Source: Peribacillus muralis
GTDB lineage: Bacteria; Bacillota; Bacilli; Bacillales; DSM-1321
Direction of reading: 5' to 3'
NCBI RefSeq assembly: GCF_001439925.1
Contig: NZ_LMBV01000029.1
Span: 1,234 to 46,545 of the forward strand
Length of the DNA: 45,312 nucleotides
The number at the start of each line of letters is the position of its first letter. Position 1 is the first letter of the stretch. The notes below the pieces were generated by a model that saw only the letters and a program-made list of their open reading frames with translations, did no database searches and was not told the DNA's origin. Positions 17,145-25,609 of this stretch are shown here, in pieces. The position numbers and the translations under genes are program-made.

Positions 17145-17610
17145 TTAACCGGCTACTGGATCTAGGAAAAGGATGTTACATTTTCCCGGTGTCATGCTTG
17201 CTAAGACAGAGCGTAATTCAGCTGCTTGCGGAATGCTTACTGCCCCCCACCTTACAAATTGAACGGATTGGCTGTTTGCGAGTATATTAAAGAACTTTCT
17301 TATTCGGGAATGAAGTATTTCTTTGTAGGAGGGGTATAGTTGGATCCAATCTTGGTCTTTAATTATGGGGAAATGCTGAACCGAAATTATGTTATACATG
17401 TTGTCCTGGATAAAATGCGCCTTTTGCAACTTCGTCGTGCCCTCGCCAGTATAGACGGTTCTGGTGTAATATAGACGATCCAGCCAAAACGATTCTTCAA
17501 CTCTTCTGCCATTATCACGGCCGCTTCCAGGTCATTAAATGTACTGGTAATTAAGCGAAATCGAGCTTCTTTTGGTCCGCTGTTTTTATTAATTTTGTTG
17601 TACTTCTGTA
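17145..17610 (-). pseudogene. Frameshifted, 5'-truncated DUF1796 papain-like cysteine peptidase gene
   Basis: Minus-strand reading from about 17610 gives KINKNSGPKEARFRLITS, then TFNDLEAAVIMAEELKNRFG and WIVYITPEP. After a frameshift near 17460 it continues TVYTGEGTTKLQKAHFIQDN, then MYNIISVQHFP, ending in SVQFVRWGAVSIPQAAELRS and a normal stop. The order of blocks (SGP..LITS, LKNRF, DNMYNIIS.HDF-like, RKFFNIL, VQFVRW, ELRSVL) matches DUF1796 proteins. The N-terminal part that would carry the catalytic cysteine is absent. It is a dead gene, not an expressed 94-residue protein. Confidence 0.65.
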
Positions 17611-17650
17611 CAGTACTTAGTAATGCTTGACAGCCCTTTTATGTTCATGA

Positions 17651-17747
17651 CAAAAAAAAGAAGCCTCATTCATGCATGTTCCAGAATATAGACAAACTTT
17701 TTGAATTACGACTAGAGTATGTCTAAATTTTTTATGCATGAACGAGG
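17651..17747 (-). terminator. Long hairpin terminator downstream of the YwkD-like gene
   Basis: CCTCATTCATGCAT (17664-17677) pairs with ATGCATGAACGAGG (17734-17747) with one wobble, and the minus strand then runs into a U8 tract (A's at 17652-17659). The 56-nt loop has further partial complementarity (GACAAA / GTCTAAA). It could also be a small mobile-element relic. Confidence 0.55.
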
Positions 17748-17797
17748 TCTCCAGGCACCCGCGCCAATCAATTTAGTTTTATCCCTTTAGATATCAT

Positions 17798-18190
17798 TCA
17801 GCGAGGCTTTTCGTATAATTCCAGAGGCAAATCATCCGGATCACAAAAAAAAGTAAACCTTTTTCCGGTTATTTCATCAACCCGGATAGGTTCGACGAAA
17901 ATATTATCGATACCTAACTCTTCAATCGCTTGATCAATATCCTCCACTTCAAAAGCCAAATGCCTCAGCCCCAGTGCTTCAGGATAACTTAGTCTTAAGG
18001 GACTTTCCGGAAAGGAGAATAATTCCAGCTGATATTCCCCGCCAACCAGCAAATCCAATTTATACGACTTCCTCTCTGCCCGATAAGTTTCCTTCTTAAT
18101 TTCGCACCCAAGAATGTTCACATAAAAGTTTTTTGACTTTTCATAATTCGAACAAATAATTGCTACATGATGGATTTTATTTACCTTCAT
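17798..18190 (-). CDS. VOC-family protein, YwkD-like
   Basis: The 130-residue glyoxalase-fold protein matches Bacillus YwkD in pattern: INKIHH-like start VNKIHHVAIICSNYEKSKNFYV, then YKLDLLVGGEYQLELFSFP, GLRHLAFEVEDIDQAIEEL, and EPIRVDEITGKRFTFFCDP followed by DDLPLELYE. Ligand positions His9, Glu55, His77 and Glu127 fit a metal-binding VOC site. The substrate is unknown. GGAGG precedes the ATG. Confidence 0.93.
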   Translation of the reverse strand: MKVNKIHHVAIICSNYEKSKNFYVNILGCEIKKETYRAERKSYKLDLLVGGEYQLELFSFPESPLRLSYPEALGLRHLAFEVEDIDQAIEELGIDNIFVEPIRVDEITGKRFTFFCDPDDLPLELYEKPR

Positions 18191-18533
18191 TTGCTTCCTC
18201 CAGTAAAATTTCGTTTTAAGAACTTGCTTACAAAAGAGTATACTATCATATCCTAGTATCTTCTTCCTTTTTTATAAAGCCCGTTTCTAAAATGAACGAT
18301 ATCATGTAGGCAAAGTATATGATGATTTCCACAAAAAGAGGAAATAATAGAACTTTGAACGACACTTTCGTCCTAGCTTCTCTTTAAATAAGATGCCAAC
18401 TATACGAAGCCCTAGTATATATATTGGTGTGCAATAATTAGGCAGCCCAATCTGCTTGTCCATCTTTGTCCATCTAGGACACAAACCTTCTTTATACATA
18501 TTTTATAATGTACCTAAAAGGGAGGATTTCGGA
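18191..18533. other. Intergenic, no supported gene
   Basis: A minus-strand 65-codon frame (18302-18499) exists but has no ribosome binding site or recognisable family. The AGGGAGG used by the next gene is at the right end. Confidence 0.4.
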
Positions 18534-19019
18534 ATGTATAACTATAACTACCCGTATCATCAAAACAATGTACCAAATTATTATGATAATTATTATGCTA
18601 ATACGCCTAATTATTACACAGATAGAGTGCAACCTTCATTAGTTCCTATTGCAACGATCCAAAGTCATTTAAATGCAGGGCGCCAAGGGCATTGCTTCAG
18701 AGGTTTTTGGGGTAATGCGACACACACATTCATTTTAATGGGGTTTAACGGCACAACTGGTATGGTTCAAATTCTGGAAAGTGGGTTTCCAAATGAAATT
18801 CATCATAATGATATCGTAGGATTACAATATTTAGGTTTACAGTGCCCACCAGTACAACAGCCTGGTGGACAGCAAGGCGGACAGCAAGGCGGACAGCAAG
18901 GCGGACAGCAAGGCGGACAGCAAGGTGGACAGCAGGGTGGACAGCAGGGTGGACAGCAGGGTGGACAGCAGGGTGGACAAAATTGTATTTTTTATAATGG
19001 AAAATGGTACTGCTCCTAA
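18534..19019 (+). CDS. Hypothetical protein with a GGQQ tandem-repeat tail
   Basis: The 161-residue protein starts at ATG 18534 (GGGAGG upstream; the frame further 5' is not used). Region 1 (1-35) is Tyr/Asn-rich. Region 2 (36-105) is a compact domain with VPIATIQSHLNAGRQGHCFR, GFWGNATHTFILMGFNGTTG and MVQILESGFPNEIHHNDIVG, a conserved Bacillus domain of unknown function. Region 3 is nine GGQQ repeats plus GGQN. The end is NCIFYNGKWYCS with two cysteines. There is no signal peptide. Composition resembles spore-surface or coat-associated proteins, which is inference only. Confidence 0.8.
   Translation: MYNYNYPYHQNNVPNYYDNYYANTPNYYTDRVQPSLVPIATIQSHLNAGRQGHCFRGFWGNATHTFILMGFNGTTGMVQILESGFPNEIHHNDIVGLQYLGLQCPPVQQPGGQQGGQQGGQQGGQQGGQQGGQQGGQQGGQQGGQQGGQNCIFYNGKWYCS
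18864..18971 (+). repeat. 12-bp tandem repeat, nine units, in frame
   Basis: The unit is GGYGGACAGCAR, repeated nine times without interruption. The first unit is GGT..CAA, the next four are GGC..CAA and the last four are GGT..CAG, so two sub-types sit in blocks. That suggests recent expansion by slippage or unequal exchange. A tenth degenerate unit follows. Confidence 0.95.
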
Positions 19020-19071
19020 TAAGACAGGACATCTTTTTTCACTTATTCCGTTTCAGCTAGTAGAAAAAGAA

Positions 19072-19129
19072 GAGGCAGCCCTCGAGAGCCGATCTTCACC
19101 CGGAGCTCGATGGCTGCCTCGTTTTGTTA
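19072..19129 (+). terminator. Terminator of the GGQQ-protein gene
   Basis: GAGGCAGCC (19072-19080) pairs with GGCTGCCTC (19112-19120), followed by GTTTTGTT. The inner bases can pair further. Confidence 0.75.
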
Positions 19130-19239
19130 CCAAAAAGGTCATAATTTCAAGAATTTGAAGCAGTTTGGTACTGTGACCCTCCATCAGCAAAAGGCATACA
19201 CGATAGAAGCGCTTAAACTTTCGTGATATTCGATACATA

Positions 19240-19620
19240 CTAGCTTGAAAGATTTACAGTAGATAAGTGTTGTTTGTATGATGTGATTTTCTTATCAAGC
19301 ATTGCTTCAGTGGTTTTTAGAGTTTCAATTTGAATTTCAATGGTACGGCGATGGTTCTCTAACAGATTTAAGCGGTCGATCGATGTATGGGCTCCTTCCT
19401 TGAACAGCTGGGTATATTTTTTTATTTGTTCGATGGGCATTTGTGTTTCCCTCAGTTTTTTTACAAACTCCAACCATTTGAGGTGTGAATCGGTATATCG
19501 TCTATTTCCTTGGGCATCTCTTTCTGGTTTTATGATCTCTTCTTTTTCATAATAACGTAGAGCATGTGTACTTATTTCGAGCATTTGCCCAACTTCACTA
19601 ATCGTGTAAATAAAAAACAC
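19240..19620 (-). CDS. MerR-family regulator
   Basis: The roughly 126-residue protein has an N-terminal MerR helix-turn-helix, YTISEVGQMLEISTHALRYYEKEEIIKP..GNRRYTDSHL, then a long coiled-coil dimerisation helix with RTIEIQIETLKTTEAMLDKKITSYKQHL. There is no cysteine-rich metal site, so it resembles the YhdM/AdhR-type members that answer to organic or electrophilic stress. The start is uncertain: GTG 19620 is the only standard codon and overlaps its own GAGG. It is divergent from the SDR gene and almost certainly controls it through the 19-bp-spacer promoter between them. Confidence 0.9.
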   Translation of the reverse strand: MFFIYTISEVGQMLEISTHALRYYEKEEIIKPERDAQGNRRYTDSHLKWLEFVKKLRETQMPIEQIKKYTQLFKEGAHTSIDRLNLLENHRRTIEIQIETLKTTEAMLDKKITSYKQHLSTVNLSS

Positions 19621-19637
19621 CTCACTATGACTAATAG

Positions 19638-19668
19638 TTGACTTAGAGTGAACTCTAAGTAATACAAT
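19638..19668 (+). promoter_or_regulatory. MerR-type promoter with 19-bp spacer and operator dyad
   Basis: TTGACT (19638-19643), a 19-bp spacer and TACAAT (19663-19668). The spacer holds the perfect dyad ACTTAGAGT-GA-ACTCTAAGT (19641-19660). This is the classic over-long MerR-activated architecture, facing the SDR. Confidence 0.85.
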
Positions 19669-19701
19669 GACATCCTATCATAAAATAATGGAGGTATAAA
19701 C

Positions 19702-20472
19702 ATGAAATATACTGTTATCACAGGAGCAAGCTCTGGAATTGGATATGAAGCTGCTTTGGCATTTGCATCACGAGGGAAAAATTTAATTCTCGTTGCCAGG
19801 AGAAAACAAAATTTAGATGAATTAAAAACAAAAATAGAAGAAATGAATAAAGAATTGGATATCGTTATACATGCAACAGATTTAACGGTTGCCGAAAATG
19901 TTTACGGACTGTATGAAAGTCTAAAGGACATGCAGATTGAAACGTGGATCAACAATGCAGGTTTTGGTAATTTCGATAAAGTCGGGGAGCATAGTCTACC
20001 GAAAATCGAGAAAATGCTTCACTTGAATATTGAGGCATTAACCATATTGTCCTCTCTATACGTTCGCGACTATTCAAATGTGGAAGGCACACAGCTAATC
20101 AATATTTCATCAGGTGGTGGGTACACCCTTGTCGCAGATGCCATCACGTATTGTGCCACTAAATTTTATGTCAGCGCCTTTACAGAAGGTCTTGCACATG
20201 AGCTTAAAGGTCAAGGTGCTAAAATGCAAGCTAAGGTGTTGGCCCCTGCCGCAACTGAAACTGAATTTGCCAAACGCTCCTTTGATGTTGACGAATTCAA
20301 CTATGACGTCACTGTTCCGAAATACCATACGGCACAGGAAATGGCTGAGTTTTTAATTGAACTATATGAACATGAAAAAGTCGTCGGAATTGTAAATGCA
20401 AAAAACTATGAGTTTGAACTTAAAGATCCCATATTCCCATATGCTTCTCGAACAACGAATACGAATTCTTAA
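19702..20472 (+). CDS. Short-chain dehydrogenase/reductase
   Basis: The 256-residue classical SDR has the cofactor loop TGASSGIG (7-14), NNAG (84-87), catalytic Ser136/137 (INISSGG) and Tyr150-x3-Lys154 (YCATK). ARRKQNLDEL after beta-2 suggests NADP(H). It reduces or oxidises an unknown carbonyl/alcohol substrate. It lies directly behind a MerR-type promoter and opposite merR, so it is probably induced by an aldehyde or other electrophile. AATGGAGGT precedes the ATG. Confidence 0.94.
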   Translation: MKYTVITGASSGIGYEAALAFASRGKNLILVARRKQNLDELKTKIEEMNKELDIVIHATDLTVAENVYGLYESLKDMQIETWINNAGFGNFDKVGEHSLPKIEKMLHLNIEALTILSSLYVRDYSNVEGTQLINISSGGGYTLVADAITYCATKFYVSAFTEGLAHELKGQGAKMQAKVLAPAATETEFAKRSFDVDEFNYDVTVPKYHTAQEMAEFLIELYEHEKVVGIVNAKNYEFELKDPIFPYASRTTNTNS

Positions 20473-20485
20473 AACATGAAAAAAC

Positions 20486-20532
20486 CATCCTCCTAACCAT
20501 ACGCAGTGACCCTTGCGTTAATTAGGAGGATG
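20486..20532. terminator. Bidirectional terminator-like hairpin after the SDR
   Basis: CATCCTCCTAA (20486-20496) pairs with TTAGGAGGATG (20522-20532), with an inner ACGCA/TGCGT pairing. A's on the left give the better U tract on the minus strand. Confidence 0.65.
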
Positions 20533-20678
20533 TTCGTCTTTATGGGATACGTTCGTTACATCTCGGAATTATCAGGTAAGACACTCCGCTTACCCGATTT
20601 TTGGTATTTTTCTCGAAACTGAACCAGCCAAACGTTTCGATAAAAACGGCCATAATAAAAGATAAACATCTATTATTA

Positions 20679-20794
20679 TGGCTCTTTTAATAAGGATTGT
20701 TGTTTTAAAAACGAAACTAATTAAGGGTGATTGGAGCGGAAATCAACCACACCGCATTACTTGGTGAGTGGCAACAAAGTATGCGAAAACAGCC
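20679..20794 (-). repeat. Interspersed intergenic repeat, copy B (inverted)
   Basis: Read on the minus strand it contains GGCTGTTTTCGCATACTTTG, CTCACCAAGTAATGCGGTGT, GGTTGATTTCCGCTCCAATC and AAAACAACAATCCTTATTAA, the same block order as copies A and C. It fills most of the gap between the SDR and the exporter. Confidence 0.8.
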
Positions 20795-20802
20795 ATTATT
20801 TA

Positions 20803-22242
20803 TTAGTTTAAAGACTCGGATTCGTTTTTTAAATTCTTCTCTCTGTACTCTTTCCCTGCTGATTTTTGATCCTTTATTTTAAAAGAAATGAGGAAGCTGA
20901 TTAACGAAAGTACAGCGATGACAATAAATGAGATTTGCGCGCCATACATATCTGGATGTACAATCTCGGGACGCTGCTGAGCATTTTCGGTAGCTGATGT
21001 CATAACAGTAACAAGTATTGCTGTACCTACAGAAGCGGCAATCATTTTCATCGTATTATCCATTGCTGCACCATGAGCAATTAACCGTTTAGGAAGCTGG
21101 TTTAAGGCGGCCGTTGAAACGGGCATCATAACCATGGCCAATCCGAACATCCGAATACTGTACACGACCATAATAAAGGTAAAACTTGTCGAAGGACCAA
21201 CATCTATAAAAGTAAAGGAGGAAGCGGTTATGATGAGTAATCCACCCATAACCAACCACCTCGCCCCAACCCTGTCAAAAATACGTCCAATGAATGGGGA
21301 CATCAATCCGGTGATAAGTGCCCCAGGGAGTATAGCTAATCCAGCTTCAAACGCAGTAAATCCGCGCATGTTTTGCATGAATAGCGGGATGAGTGTTTCA
21401 GCACCAATCAGACCCATAAATGTAATGGCTCCAATTATAATGGCATACGGGAATAATGAATACGTGAACACTCGGAACTCCAGCATTGGATGCTTCAATC
21501 GCAATTGTCTTTTTATAAACCAAACAAGTGAAATCGTTCCAATGCTTAGGGATATGATCGTACTCACGTCTGCCCAGCCATAATTACCAGCAGCTGTGAA
21601 TCCATACAATAATCCACCGAAACCCATGGAAGATAAAACAATGGAGATCACATCCACTTTTGGTCGTGTAACTTCTGTTACATTTTTTAAAGCGAAGAAC
21701 GCAACTATGATATCAATAATTGCAACTGGAAGAATGATAAAGAATAACACCCTCCAAGAGTAGGTCTCTGTAACCCAGCCCGATAAAGCGGGCCCAATAG
21801 CAGGCGCGAAGGAAATGACCAGTCCAACCAGCCCCATAGCTGTACCCCGTTTTTGAACCGGAAAAATCATTAGGAAGACTGTTTGCATTAAAGGGAGCAT
21901 AATACCGGCACCGCTCGACTGAATTATCCGTCCTAGAAGCAGTATTCCAAAACTAGGAGCCAGCCCTGCAACCAATGTACCCGTAGCAAAAATCCCCATG
22001 GCTGAAAGGAAAAGCTGCCTGGTGGTAAAGCGCTCCAGTAAAAACGCGCTCACAGGAATCATAATCCCATTAACTAGCATAAAAACGGTAGTTAGCCACT
22101 GTGCACTATTTGCTGTAATATCCATTTCCTTCATTACGGGAGGAATCGCGGTAATCATTAATGTTTGATTCAAGAGCGCAATAAATGTACCCGCAAGCAA
22201 TAGGGCAACAATTGTTGAATGTTTACTGTTTGTTAAATTCAA
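20803..22242 (-). CDS. MFS drug exporter, DHA2 (14-TM) family, LmrB-like
   Basis: The 479-residue membrane protein matches the LmrB/EmrB group in length. Motifs: LNQTLMITAIPPVMKEMDI in TM1, WLTTVFMLVNGIMIPVSAFL, LLGRIIQSSGAGIMLPL (motif A/B region), and motif C GLVISFAPAIGPALSGWV, followed by SWRVLFFIILP. It extrudes lipophilic drugs by proton antiport in relatives such as lincomycin exporters. TTG 22242 is the start with AAAGGAGG upstream. No adjacent TetR/MarR regulator is present. Confidence 0.93.
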   Translation of the reverse strand: MNLTNSKHSTIVALLLAGTFIALLNQTLMITAIPPVMKEMDITANSAQWLTTVFMLVNGIMIPVSAFLLERFTTRQLFLSAMGIFATGTLVAGLAPSFGILLLGRIIQSSGAGIMLPLMQTVFLMIFPVQKRGTAMGLVGLVISFAPAIGPALSGWVTETYSWRVLFFIILPVAIIDIIVAFFALKNVTEVTRPKVDVISIVLSSMGFGGLLYGFTAAGNYGWADVSTIISLSIGTISLVWFIKRQLRLKHPMLEFRVFTYSLFPYAIIIGAITFMGLIGAETLIPLFMQNMRGFTAFEAGLAILPGALITGLMSPFIGRIFDRVGARWLVMGGLLIITASSFTFIDVGPSTSFTFIMVVYSIRMFGLAMVMMPVSTAALNQLPKRLIAHGAAMDNTMKMIAASVGTAILVTVMTSATENAQQRPEIVHPDMYGAQISFIVIAVLSLISFLISFKIKDQKSAGKEYREKNLKNESESLN

Positions 22243-22404
22243 TTCTGGTCCTCCTTTACGATTGGGAATAAAACGTACTTTTGTAGATTACATGAATTCA
22301 CAACGGATAACCACTTATTTGCTGTATCCTAACCTGCCTCTTATTAATCCATAAGTACCCGTTTGTTCATTAAGGTATTACTACATATTCCACTCCTTAG
22401 CTAA

Positions 22405-22590
22405 CATAACGTAAACAATATAGTAAACATTAATCCTTTCTTGGTCGTCGCGCTAGCCTCTATTTCATTTGCCATTATTGGAGTTTTATTGTTTAACGAT
22501 TTACCAAACTCAATCAGATCACTCCTAAGCTCTGCCCTTTTTTTAAACGTTTTTACAAAAGAAATAGGCTGCCGCAGCAACCTCTGTTAA
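22405..22590 (+). pseudogene. Possible remnant of a membrane-protein gene
   Basis: An open frame without a start reads NINPFLVVALASISFAIIGV, then LLFNDLPNSIRSLLSSALF, and stops at TAA. The first part is a convincing membrane helix. It lies in an otherwise gene-free stretch of 0.55 kb. The family is not recognised and the call is weak. Confidence 0.25.
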
Positions 22591-22657
22591 TTGAAGTAAT
22601 GCACCCTTTAGTTTATTATCATTTATTTTAAAGATGCCCATCAATCTGAAATACCGG

Positions 22658-22679
22658 CCCCTTATTTCCAAATAAGGGG
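22658..22679. other. Perfect 10-bp hairpin with 2-nt loop
   Basis: CCCCTTATTT-CC-AAATAAGGGG without an adjacent T tract. It is not an obvious terminator; the role is unknown. Confidence 0.4.
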
Positions 22680-22703
22680 GGAGAACTTAGATACCGCACC
22701 AAA

Positions 22704-22736
22704 TAAAAAAAGACCGAATTTTTCAAAACGGTCTTT
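22704..22736 (-). terminator. Terminator of the TerC gene
   Basis: AAAGACCG (22709-22716) pairs with CGGTCTTT (22729-22736). The A run at 22704-22711 gives the U tract on the minus strand. Confidence 0.8.
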
Positions 22737-22798
22737 GCTTACCAATGCCATTGACACATCCAAACATACTTGATCTTCTTAATGAAACCGGATCTTCA

Positions 22799-23551
22799 TC
22801 ATTCATTTTGTTCATCATTTTTTTCTGTTTTGCCTTTAGATAAAAACCAGCCACCTAAGGCGATAAGAAGCATGACTGACCAGAAGATTGTATTCCAGAT
22901 AGGTCCTTCGACAAAATCGTGTGGAATGATGTGAACGGACGGATGAGCGAGGGTATGCATAAGTAACTTAACCCCAACCCAACCGACAAGTAACATGGCT
23001 GCAGTCTCTAGGCTTGGGCGCTCTGTCAATATCTTAACAAAATACGCTGCTGCAAACCGGATAACAATCAATCCGGCTATCGCTCCTAATAAGATAACGA
23101 TGAATTTAGCGCCATCCATGCCTCCGATATCCCCCATGGGAGTATCCGGCAACGCCAAAACAAGTGCGACTGCCGCTAAGATCGAATCAACGGCAAAGGC
23201 TATATCCGCTAATGCTATTTGCGCAACAGTCATACGGTAGCTTTTCCCTTTTTTGTCTTTTTCGCCATGATCCTTTTTCAATAGATGTTTTAATGAGATG
23301 AAGATTAAATACGCTGCACCGATTGCTTGAACTTGCCAAACGTGGAAAAGGTACGAAATGATGAAGATTGCACCTATCCTGAATATAAAAGCTAAAAGCA
23401 ATCCGATATTGATCGCTTTTTTTTGCTGCTCCTTCGGTAAATGCTTTGACATGATGGCTAATACCAATGCATTATCAGCAGATAATAATCCTTCCAAAAT
23501 TATTAAAATAATTAACACCCAGCCATACTCCAATAATAAAGTCAGTTCCAT
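22799..23551 (-). CDS. TerC-family membrane protein, YceF/YkoY-like
   Basis: The 250-residue protein has about seven membrane helices. TerC signature segments are present: EGLLSADNALVLAIM, where the Asp lies in a membrane helix, and ALADIAFAVDSILAAVAL. In Bacillus, TerC proteins (MeeF/MeeY) help load Mn into exported enzymes, working beside the secretion machinery. GGGGG lies 5 nt before the ATG. The upstream region shows no clear yybP-ykoY riboswitch. A charged C-terminal tail ends the protein. Confidence 0.93.
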   Translation of the reverse strand: MELTLLLEYGWVLIILIILEGLLSADNALVLAIMSKHLPKEQQKKAINIGLLLAFIFRIGAIFIISYLFHVWQVQAIGAAYLIFISLKHLLKKDHGEKDKKGKSYRMTVAQIALADIAFAVDSILAAVALVLALPDTPMGDIGGMDGAKFIVILLGAIAGLIVIRFAAAYFVKILTERPSLETAAMLLVGWVGVKLLMHTLAHPSVHIIPHDFVEGPIWNTIFWSVMLLIALGGWFLSKGKTEKNDEQNE

Positions 23552-23770
23552 ATTAGCCCCCTAATTGATTCTTTTAAATCTATAAGTAAGCTACCCTGGC
23601 TTAAATCCTTTTTCGATCAGGATAAAGTCATTCCGGCTTTTTCTTCATTAATATTGTCCCAATGAAGCGGATTTCTTATTCAAACTCTTCAGACACGATA
23701 CTCGGCAGGGCACCTTGGCTTTATAATATATTCCAGTACACTTGCATTAAGTTCCTTTTGCGAAAAATCG

Positions 23771-24541
23771 CTATCTCACCCGTAATTTTTGACCGATATA
23801 AATTTTGTTCGCATCTTTGATTCCATTTAAACCGACTAGCGATGTTATGGTCGTTTTATATTTTTTTGCGATCGAGCTAAGTGTATCTCCTCCCTTTACG
23901 ATGTATATCGATGATGGTTCTTCGCATGCATTTATCCTGTCGAGAGTCTTAAAAGAACGTATGGTCTTTGAAAAATCCCGATAGGCGATATTTAAATCCA
24001 CCTTCGTCCTGATACCATCGACTTCTCCCGAATTAGAGTGCTGCCAAATATCCGCACTGCGTCCCAGTTTGCTGTTGTATCTGGCAATCCACAAGGGATA
24101 CTTCATCAATTTTGATTCATCTAACGCATTTTCAAGAAAAGATTTTCCAGTATAAAGCATGGCAGTATGCCCAGCTTCTTCAACTGTTTCAAGAAAAGCA
24201 ATGGCCGAGTCGGTTAGTGCTTGTTTTCTTGCAGCCTTTTTATTTTCTTCAAGGTCAAGCACGAGCGGATAATTTAATGAAAAAGAGCTTATGGCATCTA
24301 AAAAATAGGCGGCCTCAGCCCTTGCTTCGGCTTCAGTAGCAAATTTCGCATAGTGATATGCCCCCACCTTCAATCCAGCCGCCAATGCTTCGGGTGCATT
24401 TTCTTTAAAATAGGAAAGCTTAGAATAGCTCGTTCCCTCCGTTGCTTTAATAAATACGAACTCCACACCAGCTTTTGCAACTTTTCTCCAATGGATAGCA
24501 CCTTGCCAATGTGATACATCAATGCCCTTCAACTGAGTCAT
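23771..24541 (-). CDS. GH25 muramidase with C-terminal LysM domain
   Basis: The catalytic domain covers residues 1-205. It begins [13 protein letters not shown] (Asp8) and has the LVLDLEEN strand with Asp96 and Glu98, the expected GH25 catalytic acids. Residues 211-256 form one LysM module ([20 protein letters not shown]), which binds GlcNAc in peptidoglycan. There is no signal peptide, so release would need a holin or lysis, as for phage endolysins, or a non-classical route. No phage genes are adjacent. GGAGCGTG precedes the ATG. Confidence 0.94.
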   Translation of the reverse strand: MTQLKGIDVSHWQGAIHWRKVAKAGVEFVFIKATEGTSYSKLSYFKENAPEALAAGLKVGAYHYAKFATEAEARAEAAYFLDAISSFSLNYPLVLDLEENKKAARKQALTDSAIAFLETVEEAGHTAMLYTGKSFLENALDESKLMKYPLWIARYNSKLGRSADIWQHSNSGEVDGIRTKVDLNIAYRDFSKTIRSFKTLDRINACEEPSSIYIVKGGDTLSSIAKKYKTTITSLVGLNGIKDANKIYIGQKLRVR

Positions 24542-24884
24542 CTAATCACGCTCCTCTTGTTCTATAGCTTTTATGTATTGGATCACATAGACATCGCTTT
24601 AAGTAATCACATTCACCTCTTTTATTTTAGGTGTTCGTTTTATTATCAATACCCCATTTCCCGACATCTAGACAAAAGGAATCAAGATTCATACATACTG
24701 TACTGACAGCATTCACTGGAAAATTTTTGACCCCTTTTTCGCGAGTAACCGGTTGGGTCTATTGAATCACTGCTAATTTCTTCGGAACATCTCTTTTATC
24801 TGTCATCATAGCGTAACGAATATTACCCATTCAGGCTTCATAAGATGAGAGGAAGAAAAAATGAAAATTAAAGGAGGCTATATA
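24542..24884. other. Intergenic, no gene seen
   Basis: It separates the divergent lysozyme and GSP17M genes. I found no convincing promoter consensus or coding stretch. AAAGGAGG at 24869-24876 belongs to the next gene. Confidence 0.4.
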
Positions 24885-25346
24885 ATGAGCAAGCAAGTGG
24901 TTGGCATATATGAAGACGGTGAAGATGCAGTGAAAGCCGTTGAAGAGCTTTTAATCCAAGGATACAAGCGCAATGAAATATCCATTGTTGCGAAAAATCG
25001 CAAGGAGACTAAGGTGATAGAAAGAAAAACGGGTACGAAAGCTGAAGAAGGATTGGCTACAGGTGCTGCAACAGGGGGAGTCATTGGCGGGACGGCGGGT
25101 CTTCTTGCCGGCGCAGGTGCATTGGCGATACCAGGAATAGGACCTCTGCTTGCCGCAGGACCTATTGTTTCTGCATTGGCTGGAGTGGCGGTTGGCGCAG
25201 GAACCGGCGGATTGGCTGGTACGCTGATCGGATTGGGAATTCCTGAAAAAGCCGCGGAAAGGTACGAAACCGGTATAAAAGCTGGGAAAGTTTTAGTATT
25301 AGTGGATAATGATATTAAAGAAGGACCCCCTACTTATAGGAGATGA
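24885..25346 (+). CDS. General stress protein 17M-like (GSP17M domain)
   Basis: The 153-residue protein has an N-terminal GSP17M domain (KQVVGIYEDGEDAVKAVEEL followed by LIQGYKRNEISIVAKN). A Gly/Ala-rich hydrophobic middle (about residues 48-118) follows, then a repeat-like PEKAAERYETGIKAGKVLVLVD end. Relatives such as Bacillus YflT are sigma-B stress proteins; the Gly/Ala stretch may contact membranes. ATG 24885 has AAAGGAGG upstream; the ATG at 24861 has no such site. I could not find a clean sigma-B promoter. A strong terminator follows. Confidence 0.9.
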   Translation: MSKQVVGIYEDGEDAVKAVEELLIQGYKRNEISIVAKNRKETKVIERKTGTKAEEGLATGAATGGVIGGTAGLLAGAGALAIPGIGPLLAAGPIVSALAGVAVGAGTGGLAGTLIGLGIPEKAAERYETGIKAGKVLVLVDNDIKEGPPTYRR

Positions 25347-25417
25347 AGCTAAAATAACATAGAGTGCCAGGCAACACTAAAAATCTTGAAGACATCGTTT
25401 GCTAATGATTATTTAAT

Positions 25418-25445
25418 GCCCTTCATTGGAGGGCTTTTTTTTTTT
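25418..25445 (+). terminator. Terminator of the GSP17M gene
   Basis: GCCCTTC (25418-25424), a 3-nt loop and GGAGGGC (25428-25434), followed by eleven T's. Confidence 0.9.
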
Positions 25446-25609
25446 ACATAATTCATTACGTTTTGGATGATCATCGTTCCAGAACTTATTTAAATCAGGA
25501 TTCACTTCATTATAGCTTGAAGGTTACAAGCAGGAAAAGAATTTCAGCCCAACAAAATAATTATTTCTCTAATTGGAATGATAAGAATATCATGTGAAGG
25601 AGTGATAGA

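Noticed and set aside
18302..18499. 65-codon minus-strand hydrophobic frame
   Set aside because: No RBS, no family, and it overlaps the upstream region of the GGQQ gene.
18864..18971. Tandem repeat as a possible CRISPR array
   Set aside because: Units are 12 bp with no spacers and encode an in-frame protein tail.
18745..19158. Open frames on both strands over the GGQQ repeat
   Set aside because: A 12-bp repeat without stops is open in several frames; only the plus frame from 18534 has an RBS and a real domain.
23552..23770. yybP-ykoY (Mn) riboswitch upstream of TerC
   Set aside because: I looked for the conserved GGGGAG-type loops and paired helices on the minus strand and did not find them.
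23771..24541. Prophage call from the endolysin-like gene
   Set aside because: No holin, capsid, tail, integrase or att-like repeats nearby.
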